From Sepiola atlantica (Eukaryota > Mollusca > Cephalopoda > Sepiida > Sepiolidae), in the NCBI GenBank assembly GCA_963556195.1, contig OY744517.1:147080882-147144881 (forward strand): a stretch of DNA of 64,000 nucleotides. The letters run 5' to 3'. The notes below the pieces were generated by a model that had not been told where the DNA came from, did not search any database, and saw only the letters and a list, made by a program, of their open reading frames with translations. How positions within the stretch are numbered: the first letter of the stretch is position 1; each line of letters opens with the position of its first letter. Both the position numbers and the translations under genes were made by a program. Below, one piece after another: positions 43,096-55,919 of the stretch.

Positions 43096-43550
43096 GGGGT
43101 GGGACGTAATGGGTGAAAATTTCAGATTCATGCGAGTAGTATTTTTTGTGTTCATTTATACATAAATAACACTAAACAATCAAACATTTTTAAAATTTTG
43201 GAAAATTCAGAAGGTGCAGGCCAAAAATAGTCGTTAGGGCTCCACGTGACTCAAAATCCATCATTTTTCGGTGAAAAAGTGGTTTCATGCGACATTGCAG
43301 GTCTTAAAACATCCTCAAAAGCTATGAATAGATATAGATGGTTAAATCTGGTATAGTACTGTAATTAGGACCATTTTCAGGCTGTGAAAGAGTTTTCATG
43401 AATGTAAAATAGCCAAAAACTAGTGGCCTGCACCTTCTGAATTTTGCAAAATTTTCAAAATGTTTGATTGTTTAGTGTTATTTATGTATAAATGAACACA
43501 AAAATACTACTCGCATGAATCTGAAATTTTCACCCATTACGTCCCACCCC
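43096..43550. mobile_element. MITE with about 125-bp terminal inverted repeats
   Basis: It starts GGGGTGGGACGTAATGGGTG and ends CACCCATTACGTCCCACCCC, directly flanked by TA on both sides. The inverted repeat continues inward through TCATGCGAGTAGTATTTTT, TTATACATAAATAACAC and CAGAAGGTGCAGGCC. The remaining core of about 200 bp has no coding capacity. TA flanks suggest mobilisation by a Tc1/mariner-type transposase. It interrupts the space between two duplicated segments. Confidence 0.9.
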
Positions 43551-43595
43551 TAATTATATGCGTGTCTATCCGTTTTTCACACTTTTTAGATATTA

Positions 43596-43850
43596 TAGGT
43601 GAAACTGACAATGGTAACCTAATTATGTACTACATTTTTCAACATTATCCTCTTGGTCTTTGACCTATGAACTACCGACTATGAAAATCTTCTTTAAATA
43701 TATTTTAAACTAAAATTTCACGATTTATTTGCGCAATTAGATCGGACAATGATTGAAATTAATATTTTTGAATAAATTATACCTTAATAAATCATACCTT
43801 AATAAATGGACCTTTTTTGGCTCGCGGGCTATGCTAATTTACTCCTGCTA
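43596..43850 (+). repeat. Duplicated segment, right copy
   Basis: This is the counterpart of 42725-42990. It is followed immediately by a family A LINE 3' end. Confidence 0.65.
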
Positions 43851-44245
43851 GTCTTTTTATGCTCTATCGTTATTTTCATGGTAGGTGCTTAACTGAGCTC
43901 CAACTTACGGTTCCTCCCTATAAAACATTCATAACAAAAACTCGTCTACCTACCACTACTGTCAGTTATTTCCCTTTCTCTATCTGTGTACCTAAAACTA
44001 GACGAAACTTACATGAGCAAAATTCTTCCCTAGAACTACTTTTCTGTGGAACACAATACCACGGGGATGCTTCCAAGCCGACTGCAACATGGTCGTGTTC
44101 AAGTCTAATGTAAACAAATTCACAAATAGTTGAGCCGTCCTCTTTAAATAATCAAATTCTGACCAGTTACAACCATCGTTATTCATCTTTATGATGTTGT
44201 CCAACTGTCTACCTGACAAGCTCATTATCCTCGAGTGGCTTTTAT
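43850..44245 (+). mobile_element. LINE family A, 3' end copy
   Basis: The frame starting at 43859 reads LYRYFHGRCLTELQLTVPPY, TRLPTTTVSYFPFSICVPKT, then RRNLHEQNSSLELLFCGTQY. The 3' UTR follows, ending CTCGAGTGGCTTTTATAA. It is 5' truncated. Confidence 0.82.
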
Positions 44246-44309
44246 AAAAAAACATCCGCAAGCTGAAATCTTGCCAAACAAAAGGTTACTTGATCCAGCT
44301 AAAGTTTAA

Positions 44310-44830
44310 GGTTTTCTATTTTAGTGTTCTGTTACTCCGAATATCCTTTTATATAAAAATTACAAATCCTTCCACTCACAGACAATATTCAGGCAATATG
44401 GCACAGCACAGTTATCCGAAACTAAAATGGCGGAAACATTTACAGCGGGCCGATCGGGTGATTGCTTCCTGTTCCTTGAGCTAAAAATGGCAGTTACAGA
44501 GAAACGGTATGACGATAAGGCAAACGCGACAGGCAAGAGTCGAAACTTGGCGTAAGACTGACCTTGAATATTTTCATTTTGAACAAAGCTGAAAATCTCT
44601 TGGACAGCGGAAATTGGTTTTCCGAGTTAGAAAAGATGGCCATCTTAGCGGTTGTAGGAAAGCCTTTCAGTTCAGAATCGATGGAGAGGAAAAATAAAAA
44701 TGGGTTGAACTCGTGACCAGTTGTAAATACGAGTCAACGAGAAAATTGTTTACATGGTGAATAAAAGAATACATTTATAGAATCAATCGAGCTGAGAACA
44801 TCTATTATTATACTAAAGCTGAGTTAATAA
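44310..44830 (-). repeat. About 500-bp dispersed repeat, inverted copy
   Basis: It is the inverse of 36048-36570 and nearly identical over about 440 bp (CCGAAACTAAAATGGCGG, GATTGCTTCCTGTTCCTTGA, AAGATGGCCATCTTAGCGG). It extends to GAATCAATCGAGCTGAGAA. Confidence 0.85.
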
Positions 44831-45059
44831 ACGTTTATTTCCCTAAGGTTTTTTCTTCTATATTATACTCTCAATCTATTTTAGAGAATGTTGTTTGAGA
44901 CTCTGCACTTATCTTAGACAGTATCTATCACTCTCGCTTCCGTTACTCTCTTTTTCTCTTTCTTATTCTGAATAATCGAAGGTAGGAATAAAGAGATTGG
45001 AATAGTTTGCTGTAAACACGTAGTAATTCTATGAAACGCATAGCTTAAATTAAATAGCG

Positions 45060-45069
45060 AGAGAGAGAG

Positions 45070-45113
<44 letters not shown>

Positions 45114-45200
45114 CAGCAACGGTTGGAATTGGCCTAATTGGTTAGTGCCCTCGAAATTGCGTTTAAAGTGACTCGTGTTCCGGGGTTCGAACCGTGCGAC
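45060..45200 (+). repeat. (GA)n tract and tRNA-like SINE head
   Basis: (GA)n covers about 45060-45113. The adjacent 45128-45200 reads ATTGGCCTAATTGGTTAGTG (A-box-like), then B-box-like GGGGTTCGAACCG, at spacing compatible with a tRNA-derived promoter. Confidence 0.65.
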
Positions 45201-45426
45201 CAGTTTGAACAATTATCCCCACACTGAAGATTCTGCAAAGATGAAACGTATACGTATGTGGATAATAATTAAATATTTATTATTAAATAATTATATATAT
45301 ATGGGGGAGACAAGCAGATAGACAGAGGGACAGAGAGGCGTTATGTAAAAATATACCCAAATTCTTCACTTAAATTTTATTATATAAAAAAAGAAAGATA
45401 TACTCTTTAAATTGATTTGAAAAAAT

Positions 45427-45490
45427 CGGGAGTAGAATTGAAACCGCACACTCGATGTTTTCAATTTGATACTGTTCCAACTGAGCAATT
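45427..45490 (-). repeat. tRNA-like SINE head
   Basis: The minus strand has TGCTCAGTTGGAACAGTATC, GAAAACATCGAGTGTGCGG and TTTCAATTCTACTCCCG. It shares its core with 29541-29603. Confidence 0.6.
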
Positions 45491-45614
45491 CATACATTTG
45501 TTAACCCGTTTTTTAAATAACGTTCATAAGAATACACTTTTAGATGTTATGTATATTCTCTAAACTTTATTTCTATAGGGAACACACAAACATCACACAC
45601 GGACGTGGAGTTTT

Positions 45615-45700
45615 ATATATATTTATTATTATTATTATTAGTAGTAGTACTCACTAGAGGTTCTCACTCAGGTCATCATTAGAGATTACTTACTTATAAT
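45615..45700 (-). mobile_element. RLE LINE, extreme 3' stub
   Basis: TACTCACTAGAGGTTCTCAC and the following TCATCATTAGAGATT are the inverse of the RLE LINE terminus (compare 3460-3505). A (TTA)n tract at 45615-45640 marks the expected (TAA)n tail. Confidence 0.65.
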
Positions 45701-45704
45701 AACC

Positions 45705-45935
45705 GCTGCTATTGTTTGCTTCACGTGCATTTTTGGTCTTCCTCTTCTTTTTTATCAGGGGTCCACTGAAGCACTTTGTTAGCAATTCTCACTGGGACCA
45801 ATCTTAGGACATGTCTGAGCCAGCTTAGACGCTGTTTGCAGATTATTGACGATACCAGCTGTTGGTTAGTGTGGTCTCATACTTCTTGATTGGTAGTTCG
45901 ATCGCTTCATTTGGAATCAAACACGCCTAACTTTC
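45705..45935 (-). pseudogene. LINE ORF C-terminal fragment
   Basis: The minus strand reads ICKQRLSWLRHVLRLVPVRI, ANKVLQWTPDKK and, after a frameshift, RRGRPKMHV. This RxLSWLGHVLRM...WTP-GK-RGRPK tail is common at the end of APE-type LINE ORF2 proteins. Only the tail is left. Confidence 0.6.
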
Positions 45936-46204
45936 CTCTTCGGCTGATTTTCAGACGTCAAATTTCACTTTCATGTAGCAGTATGAACAAAACGTGGAAA
46001 CATTTAACAATGCGGCTCAAATCGTGGAATATTAATAAAAATTGGCGCTTAATATATATAATAAAAATTAATTTTTACGCTCTTTGCGATTTAAAATCAT
46101 TATTAAATAATAAACAAAACTCGCTAAAATATTCTTAGTTCTTTCTACACTTGAAAAATTCAAATTGAAAACGCGAAAACGTCATTTTTAAAGTAAGATT
46201 AAGT

Positions 46205-46470
46205 CTTGACAGTATTGGGAGACGTGTACAGACAGGAGACTTCGATGGTATGGCAACGTTGAAAGAACGGATGATGGTTGTTGGATTAGTAGATGTAGAA
46301 CAGATGATCTAACAAGTTCAGCTCAGAGGGGAAGGCCAAGGAAAACGTAGGAGGACGAGGTAGAGATAGATTTGAGCGAAACAGGGATACATAAAGACCT
46401 TTCCAGAGATAAGTTGGTTTGGAAGTCCATTTCTAAAAGCCGTTCAACACATGACAGAATATAAAACGGA
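46205..46470 (+). pseudogene. LINE ORF C-terminal fragment
   Basis: The plus strand reads RRLRWYGNVERTDDGCWIS, RCRTDD, SAQRGRPRKT, then EDEVEIDLSETGIHKDLSRD and KLVWKSIS. This is the LRWFGHV-R...RGRPRKTW tail of a LINE ORF2, from a different family than the inverted fragment 300 bp away. One stop follows RKT where Trp is usual. Confidence 0.65.
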
Positions 46471-47522
46471 CGTGAAACCGAATTTGCCTAATCCAAAAGT
46501 ATGATTAATTTACTTCAATTTTTTTTGATTTTTTTGATATCTGCCTAATGTTATTATTTACATTAAAATACTTTTTTAACTGGCTTTGCAAACTGAAACT
46601 TTGGTTTTCGATCTGGCCACTACAAGGGTTGGTTTTAGCAGGGCCCTTTAAATAAAAAAAAAACGGACAGAAGCCAGTAACAGCAACAATAGGAACAATA
46701 AACGTGGGTAACGAAAATAACCGAATCACTATAATCACGAACAGGAGTTTACGATGGAGAATCGCAAGAGCATCGTTGCTGGGGGGTCTTCATTTTCTTT
46801 AAATTACGTAGATTATAGTAAAAAATGAATTTAAAGCTAAAAAATCTGCTTAGTTTGAAATGCTTGTAATATGAAATGATCATTTTGGGATAAAATCAGT
46901 AAAAAAAAACATGCCCAGACTGGGATTCGAACTTTCACACAACCTTTATTTGTAAGTATGGCAATCATGAGAAGGCGAAAATATTAACTACAAAACATAA
47001 CAGAAACTACTCTCTCTCCCCCTCTCCCTTTACAGTTAAATGTGGGTCAAAACCAGAACAGGCTGTCCTCTTTCTTTCTTTCTTTGTGAAACTATCGCTT
47101 GCCGGGAGAGTGTAACTTTGTGGGTCGCTCCGTGAGGATTGTTCTGAAATAACTGTTAACGTCCTGGCACGGTACACCAACTCTCTGCTAAACGATAGGC
47201 ACATCCCTTCAAAAAAAGAGTTAATCCCGTCCGTAGGCTTGACAGGGTTTTAGGTGTCATTGATTCTCTCTAGAAAATAAAGTATCTTAGCTGAGAGAAC
47301 CATCAGCTTGCTGAAATTGAACGCTTGCATAAAGGAGCGGACAAACCATGTTTTATATAGAAAATATGAAATTTATTTTTTCATTCCGAAAAGAACAATT
47401 AGAAAATCGAAAGTTGGCTGGAGTTGGTTTCGCACGACTCGACCCAGACGAAGACGAGATTCCAACTCGTAGTGTACGAAAGCAACACACCAATAGGTAA
47501 ATCTCCCTCGCTTTGATAAAAC

Positions 47523-47572
<50 letters not shown>

Positions 47573-48195
47573 GAGAGGAGGGGAGAAAACAGGTGTACAT
47601 ATCAATCAGAAAGTTACAGAGAGAAAATACAGTCACCGAGGTTTTTGTTCACAAGTCCTGGCGACGGGTGATTTGATCTTTATCCCATCCAATGCATCCG
47701 TCAATTTAATTGCTTTGACACTGCCTAAATAACTAGCCCCCTTGGCGCGTACTGACATTTGAAGTGCAGCATTGTCGATTTTACGTGTCTCCCCCCAAAC
47801 AATGGAAGAAAATGAAAGAAAAAGAACGAATGAATTTTCGTTGTTGAATAAGATCAAGTTATTTTTATAAATACAATTATTTCGAATTTACATCAAAACG
47901 TGGTATCATATTTTTGAAATCCACAAAATATAAAAATAACATTGAGTTTGGTTAGGTATGGGACTGAGATATAAAGATCTGTGATTGCGTGTGTCTACTT
48001 ACATGTGTGTTTATATGGGTTTAATGTGTATGTATTTATGCATGTGTTTATGTTTTGTATGCGTTATTTATGTAACCTTCTTTCTGAGTTTGTATGCACT
48101 TGTGTATGAATGTGTGAGTTTGTGTGCATATACCTATGTGCGCACGTGTTTGTGTCGATGCGTTTTTTAGAGTAAAGATTGGGTGTCTTTTTTAT
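46471..48195. other. No gene; weak tRNA-like motifs and (GA)n
   Basis: B-box-like text on the minus strand occurs at about 46926 (GTTCGAATCCCAG) and 47460 (AGTTGGAATCTCG). (GA)n covers about 47523-47580. No coding sequence is recognised. Confidence 0.45.
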
Positions 48196-48345
48196 ACTTA
48201 TAGTTTATCACTTACCAAGGCCAAAAGCTACTCGAGGGTTAGTGAGATTTTCAGTTGGATGATGGGACAGTATTATGAAAGGATTGAGAACTATGATTAA
48301 TTCACAGGACGACAAGACAGATATTTGTTGAGATTGTACCTGAGT
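48196..48345 (-). mobile_element. LINE family A, extreme 3' end
   Basis: The inverse of the family terminus is present: GTTTATCACTTACCAAGGCC, AAAAGCTACTCGAGG, then UTR text matching the 12.0-kb copy. Confidence 0.7.
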
Positions 48346-49099
48346 ATGTACATGCATGTTTAACTTTATGCACAAGTCTGTCGGTTTGTACGTGTGTATT
48401 TAGGATCAGTTATATTTACCGTGATATAGGCAATCTGAACCAATTGCAGAAATTGCCCGAGAGTTCGCTTTGTATTTTCTGAAAATGAACGCTCTTCAGG
48501 CGACAAGAATTAAACCCACCCTCTACTTTTATTAGGACTGTAAATCTAGGGTCACTATATATCATTTATTTCCGTTGTATATCATTTATTTACATTTATT
48601 TTTATGTTTTGAGACACGTAATCAGGTCTTACGTCGTTCTGTACACGCGAACAAAACTTCTGAACAATTATTTAATGCAGGCGAAAATTATTTACGCAGA
48701 CAATATTCATGGTAATTACGTTTTTACGCATGCGCTGTGAATATACCCTTTGTTTGAAGATAATGGATAATGCATTGCCTTTTATTTGGATGCAATGTTT
48801 TCTTTTCATCAGTTGTTGTCTTTGATAGACGCCATAGCTCCTTCAGCGAATACTCTTATTTATTCGCTCATTCGGGAAATGATGAGTCGAAAATGAAATT
48901 CAGTAATATAGGAAATAATGTGCGTCTCAGATATGGCGGTGCAGAGTTCATAGTTGGAATGAAAACCGGGTTAGAATTTACGCACATTCGCTATTATTGT
49001 ATTTTCTAATTATTATAAAGACACGAAAGCGGGGGTGGCAGACATACCAAGATGGCGGAATGATTAGAGAATTACGTTGGATTACTGTTCAGATTATCT
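48346..49099. other. No gene recognised
   Basis: A 79-codon plus frame at 48770-49009 has no recognisable motif. No other feature is seen. Confidence 0.35.
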
Positions 49100-49460
49100 T
49101 CATAAAGAACTTGAGATAGGCAAAAAAAACGAGGGGGAAGAAGAAAATTAGTAAAATGAAAAAGATAAGGAAAGAAAGGAAATTGATTAAAGAACTAAGG
49201 ATGAGGAGGAAGAGCATAAGAAGAACAAAAACAAAACAAAAACAAAAAAGAAACGAAAACTGATAAAGAAAGGCGAGGAAAACAGAAAAAAAGAGGGAAT
49301 AATTCAAAAAGAAAAAGGAAACAAGAAGATAGAAAAAAGAATGACGAGGAAGAAGAAAAGGGAATAAAAAGAAAGAATTAGTAGGAGAAAGATAAAACCG
49401 AAAGATAAAAAGAAAGAAATATCAATGAAGGAGGAAGTAAAGACGAAAAAAGAGGATGTA
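49100..49460 (+). repeat. Long purine-rich tract
   Basis: About 360 bp of the plus strand is dominated by A and G (GAGGAAGAAG, AAAGAAAG blocks). It mirrors the pyrimidine tracts at 14 and 20 kb in composition. Confidence 0.8.
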
Positions 49461-50639
49461 GCAAAGTTACTAGCTTGTATAAGCTATTCTTTTTATTTAT
49501 CCGTGCGTTTATCTTAATCTTTCTTTTTCATTTCTTGTTATGTATCCAGTGGAAATAGGAGACAGTCAAATCAAGAAAAAAATTAAGAAAGAAATAGAAA
49601 GAATAAAAATACTTTGAAACGACAAAAGAAATTGACAGGTAAGTAGAAAAGTAACTTTTATTTCCTTTCGTAAAAGTTATTTGTTGATTATTTGTGTTTT
49701 TCCCTACTTTTTTCTGTTAACTATTATTGAAAATCGCCATTCAATAAATCGTAACTTTCCGATTTTTAAAAAATCTATTACGAAACAGTCGAAATTGGAT
49801 TCTGTTTTACAGCATATCAACCCTTTTATATTTATTTCAGCAAACAACAACGAGAACGTGTCATAATATGTTTGAGAACTATATTGTGGTTTTGGTTACA
49901 CAATTCTAGTATTGAAAGATAATGTTATCCTCGTTCAATCAGCTGCAGTCAACGAATATTTCTTGTAAAATATTAACTTGATTGGATAAGAATTTTAATC
50001 CAGAAATGTCACTCGACAACACAGGAAATATACACTTTCACATCTTAAAAATAGTCGTTGTAACTGTTGCTTCATGTACTGGAACATACCTAATTGATAC
50101 TTAAACAAAGCTCAAGAAATATTCGACAAGTCTACCCGAAATTCTCCACTGCGCACTATCTCTTCGCCTCACCGCTGGCACCAAATTCACTGTTCCGGTA
50201 CTGCTCATATCGCTCTCTTATAAACAATTGGCTCTTTAAACTAAATACGCTAGTTCTGTTCAGGGTCAGCACGAGACTGTTTCTTACTAGGACTGTATGT
50301 TCGGCTTTTTAACCAAATTCGTTGTCTGTCGTCAATAAAATTAATCAACTGCTTATTAATTAGCCATTAAAAGTTAATATTCCAACTCATACCCCGTTTG
50401 ATGGCCGGCATTCCGTGCATACGTGTGTGTTGCAGTGATCTTGCAAGACTGTGGAAAATTTCGTGGCTGTAATCAAAGTAATATCATACTTGTAACATTA
50501 TTCATTCATTTAATTCATTAATACGACACAAGGTCTCTTGAAATGGGAATGGTTTATTCATCAGAGTGTTTATCGTCTATTTGAGCTGTACGTCGAAAGG
50601 GGTGGTAGAAAAAAGATGGCGAAGAAAAGAGAGTGAGAG
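49461..50639. other. No gene recognised
   Basis: This is AT-rich, with purine-rich leftovers at its start. No motif is seen. Confidence 0.35.
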
Positions 50640-51065
50640 TGAGAGAGAATCAATCACTTATTTTAAGCGCATGGCTTAATTCTTGTGACGCTTCATTAGA
50701 TCATCTTAATCCATGTTGTGAGCGTGCTTGTTGGTCTTGGCCTTGATCACACATAAGAAGAAATTAAGGGGGTTGCAGTCGAGGGAGAAGGGCGGCAACA
50801 AGTCCGGCTACGACTGGTGAGGAACATTGTTTAGCAGCCACGCTTTAATCGGCTTGGCCTTGTGGGTAGGCACGGAGTCCTGCTGGAAGACATAAGGGCA
50901 TCCAAAAGCGATCTTGTCTATCCAGGGCTTCACTTCGCTAGTAGATTTCGACGGCGACTCTCGAGCTCTTTTGAAAGAAGAACCAAGGCATGACGCCCCC
51001 TCCATGCTGGAGATGACACCAAGGACCAAGACGGAGAAGGCAAACTTAGTTTACTTACCTGTGAC
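50640..51065 (-). pseudogene. Tc1/mariner-superfamily transposase remnant (DD37D-like)
   Basis: The minus strand reads MVLGVISSMEGASCL, EVKPWIDKIAFGCPYVFQQD, SVPTHKAKPIKAWLLNN, then a stop and PDLLPPFSLDCNPL. FQQD-xPxH is the second catalytic Asp block; PPxSxDxNPLD should carry the third, 38 positions on, the DD37D (maT-like) spacing. Here that final Asp reads Ile. The upstream catalytic region is missing. It is a dead cut-and-paste transposase fragment, unrelated in detail to the DD34D mariner at 6.5 kb. Confidence 0.8.
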
Positions 51066-51330
51066 TTCCATTTGCCCTCTTTAACCACACGTCTCCTGAA
51101 ACAACTATAGGACGGAGAAAGGAAATAATTCTATCATTCATTTAGCTAACATAGTAAGCTTCCTGAGACTGTCCCTCCTATCTAAGGGGAGGGAATTTTG
51201 CAATATTGCTTTAGTTTGAAGCTTTTCAGATTTCCATTACAGAGTTCTCTCATTTGAGAAACACCTGTATTATAGAAGGAATTAACAATATAGATAGACA
51301 TATAGAGATAGAAAGAGATAGGGATTGAGA

Positions 51331-52655
<1,325 letters not shown>

Positions 52656-53232
52656 TGTATACGAATGGTTTCTAGATTAATTTGCTTTGTAGGCGTATAT
52701 TTTGTAAATAAGCAGTCTGTAATAGATCAGTTCTATTTAACGCATAGATGGGTTAACTAGTTCTTTGGGGTTTACGGCATATCAACCGTCTTTGGTTCAT
52801 TTTATGCAGTAACCGTACACATGTCTGGCATACGATTGGTTTGGAGATGCATTTGTTTTGCAGGTGCATATTTTGCAAGTAAACATTCTGTAAACGATAG
52901 TTTCTATTTAACCCATAGATCGTGCCATAACAGGTACTACCACTGTCACTGTGAGTTCAGAGTCCTGAAAACTCCTAAATTGAGGCATCATTACTGGATG
53001 CAGTTTTGTGCCATACCGAAGACAGTTGGGGGGTGACCAGTTGATAGGTTTTGTACATAGAGTAGACAAGAGCTAAGAAAATGGATTCGGGGTAGAAGAG
53101 TATCTGAGGCAGTTTAGTGTCGTGCTCGGACACAATTTAACTACATGGGGTCTGACACGTACTACCACCTCTGGTAAAAATGTGATTAATTTTCTTTGCA
53201 GGCGTATATTTTGCAAATAAATAGGATTTAAC
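52656..53232 (+). repeat. Spaced direct repeats of about 98 bp
   Basis: Copies at about 52656-52755 and 52829-52925 share TACGA(A/T)TGGTTT, a GYGYATATTTTG block and TTCTATTTAAC(G/C)CATAGAT. A partial third copy is near 53185-53232. GTACTACCAC recurs nearby. The family is not recognised. Confidence 0.6.
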
Positions 53233-53782
53233 GATGGGACCTTCACAGGTACTACCAATCCTCCGGGTTAAAATGTACCTGGGAGTAATGGTAAATGTGG
53301 GGTGGCTCTACACAACCGGATGCACTTTAAGGTCATAACAAAGAGCATGCAGCTACAGTAGTAGTAGTAGTAGTAATAGTAGTAATAGTAGTAGTAGTAG
53401 TAATATTATAATGTTTACTATTATATGACACAAGTGGAAAATCAGAGGTGGTTCATGTTAAATATGTTTAATCATGACCAATTGAAGAATGTAGGTATTT
53501 AGTCTTGTAGTAGCATTAGTGTAATAATTATGATATCGATCTGACGCACCCATCATTTCAAGGGTTATTCATATTAAATTTAGTGCACTTATGACGAATA
53601 TGTTTTGGAGACTTATACGTATCCCAAAACACACGCATGGACGATAGACAGATAGATAAATAGAGAGAGAGAGAGAGGGGGGAAGAGTGAGAGAGGGAGA
53701 GAAAGAGGGGATTAGTTTAATATTTAAAAGAAACTACACGTGTATACTGTAAACTAACAAGGCTAATCAGTGAGAGAGGGAG

Positions 53783-53813
<31 letters not shown>

Positions 53814-53944
53814 GGGGATGAGAAAGGGGGAGAAAGAGAGAGAGAGAGTATGAATTAGTTCATAATATTTAAAAGAAATTATACTGTAAACTAACGAGGC
53901 TACCCAATGTTGTCCGGGCCATAGATAACATGAATTAGCTTCAA
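53233..53944. repeat. Microsatellites and a small tandem duplication
   Basis: (TAG)n lies at about 53356-53402. GA-rich tracts lie at 53660-53710 and 53771-53850, each followed by related text containing AATATTTAAAAGAAA and ACTGTAAACTAAC(A/G)AGGCT. This indicates a local duplication of about 125 bp. Confidence 0.7.
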
Positions 53945-54285
53945 TCTCTGCTCCCTCCCTGTAAAACATTAACAGCAAAAACCCGTCTAAGTAATGTTCC
54001 TTTCTTCCTCTATGTACCTAACACTAAACGAAACTTCCATGAGCAAAGTTTTCTTTCCACGAACTATCCGTCTATGGAACACAAACCACGGGACTTCTTC
54101 CCAGCTAACTATAACATGGTCGTTTTCAAAGTCCAATGTTAGCAAATTTTTGTCGTGCCGTCCTCTTAAATAATAAAATTTGGTCTTGTTTCAACCACCG
54201 TCTCTGATCATCAAGGTGTTGTCTCACCGTTCACTTGACAAACTCATTAACCTTTATCATCGAGTGGCTTTTGGGCCTTGATAAA
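53945..54285 (+). mobile_element. LINE family A, 3' end copy
   Basis: The tail encodes a TLTAKTRLSN-like block, TKRNFHEQSFLS-like and LWNTNHGTSSQLTIT. The 3' UTR ends ATCGAGTGGCTTTTGGGCC then TTGATAAAAAAA. Confidence 0.8.
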
Positions 54286-55352
54286 AAAATAGAAGTGTCA
54301 GAACGTGTGTGTAACATGTTTCTTCACATTTTATCTTCCTCTCTCTTCCTCTCTCTCCTTCTCTCTTTCTCTCGCCGACAACTGGTTTAATAAAATGGAA
54401 AGAAAACCGAAAGAAAGAAAAATAGCTAACTGACTGACTCTTGTTTGACCCAATTTCAATGTAATTTTTAAAACTACAACCAGTAATAATGGCTCCCAGT
54501 GATCCAAAGGGAATACATATTACACTATTTTTGGAGGAATAACCAGATCGGTACTACACTGAATCTGATAATGTTACGTTTGTAAATATATCATGTGTAG
54601 CTTTTTTAACTTTAGCCGTACACACACATACCGAATTGCAATTTTCCTTTATAAAATAAATGGTTAATAACAAAACTAACGACTATTATTTGTTATAATG
54701 AAAATTTAGTGGATGTCTGTAACAGAGACTACGTCACATTTCTAAAAAAATATTTCAAGATAGAAGATACAGCTTATTAGAGTGCAATCGGCAGATACTC
54801 CCGCATACCGGATAACTAACAACATAGTTAGGGGCATCAGGAGAGAATGCGCTTTATTTCGGGGGCATACCTCTCTACAGATTTCATGTGCTCCCCCCCA
54901 CACTGAGGTGAGGCCTCTTCTGTTAGATATACTGGTTAGTTAATGTAACGATTAACCCTCCACCCAAAGATTCGTCATGTCCTTTCGGCCAGATTCAAAG
55001 GCTTCCTTTCTCAACTGTTTTTTGGATATTCAAAATAACTTTATTCAGATTTCTATGGCTCAAAATTAAGTTTATCAGCCGACTTTTCAACCTGTGCTCC
55101 TCAAATTCTCTACAGCCCACTTCCACAAGAAAGTCGGTGGTATTCCGGTCAGCATCCTCGCAATCCTTTAGATCTTCATAACGATTGTCATTGACGATGC
55201 ATTTAAATTTAAAATTTTATTTTAAATCTCACCTCTCTCAATGACACATTCGTCATAAAAAGTGTTCTTCATGTTAAATTGGGTGAAATTAAATTCAGTA
55301 CATGTAAATGTATATTATTAGTTAGTTAGCTAGCTATCTTGTTAGTTAGTAA
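54286..55352. other. No gene recognised
   Basis: This is AT-rich, with a short CTCTCTTCCTCTC tract near 54340. No coding similarity is seen. Confidence 0.35.
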
Positions 55353-55515
<163 letters not shown>

Positions 55516-55919
55516 TATTTTTTTACTACTCACTAACCTAATTCGGTCAAATCAAGATATTTATGGCTACACGTTTGAAAGAAGGACGAATAGCGGGAAA
55601 GATGTCCATGTGAAATAAAATCTGGGGGTATTACGAATTAATTAAAGGAATGGGAGAGATGAAGAAAGTAATGATAAGAAATACGTCTACATATATATCA
55701 TGCCAGTAAAAGAGATCATAATAAGAAAAACAAAACAAGAGAGGTTGAACGAAAAACGATGGAAGAATAATTCATCTTACTTTATACCAATTGATACGTG
55801 ACTGCCACATTTGAAAAAAGAGTTTTTTTTATTGTAAGCGATTAAGTGTTATCTGATCATAATGAAGATTTAATGTATGTCTGAAACTAAAAATTACGTC
55901 ACATCGAAATACTTATATC
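55516..55919. other. No gene recognised
   Basis: This is AT-rich spacer. Confidence 0.35.

Noticed and set aside
45128..45200. Functional tRNA gene
   Set aside because: A and B boxes are present but I cannot build an acceptor stem and full cloverleaf. Similar heads elsewhere belong to SINE-like repeats.
48770..49009. 79-codon frame as a host exon
   Set aside because: No conserved motif or convincing splice context could be identified by eye.
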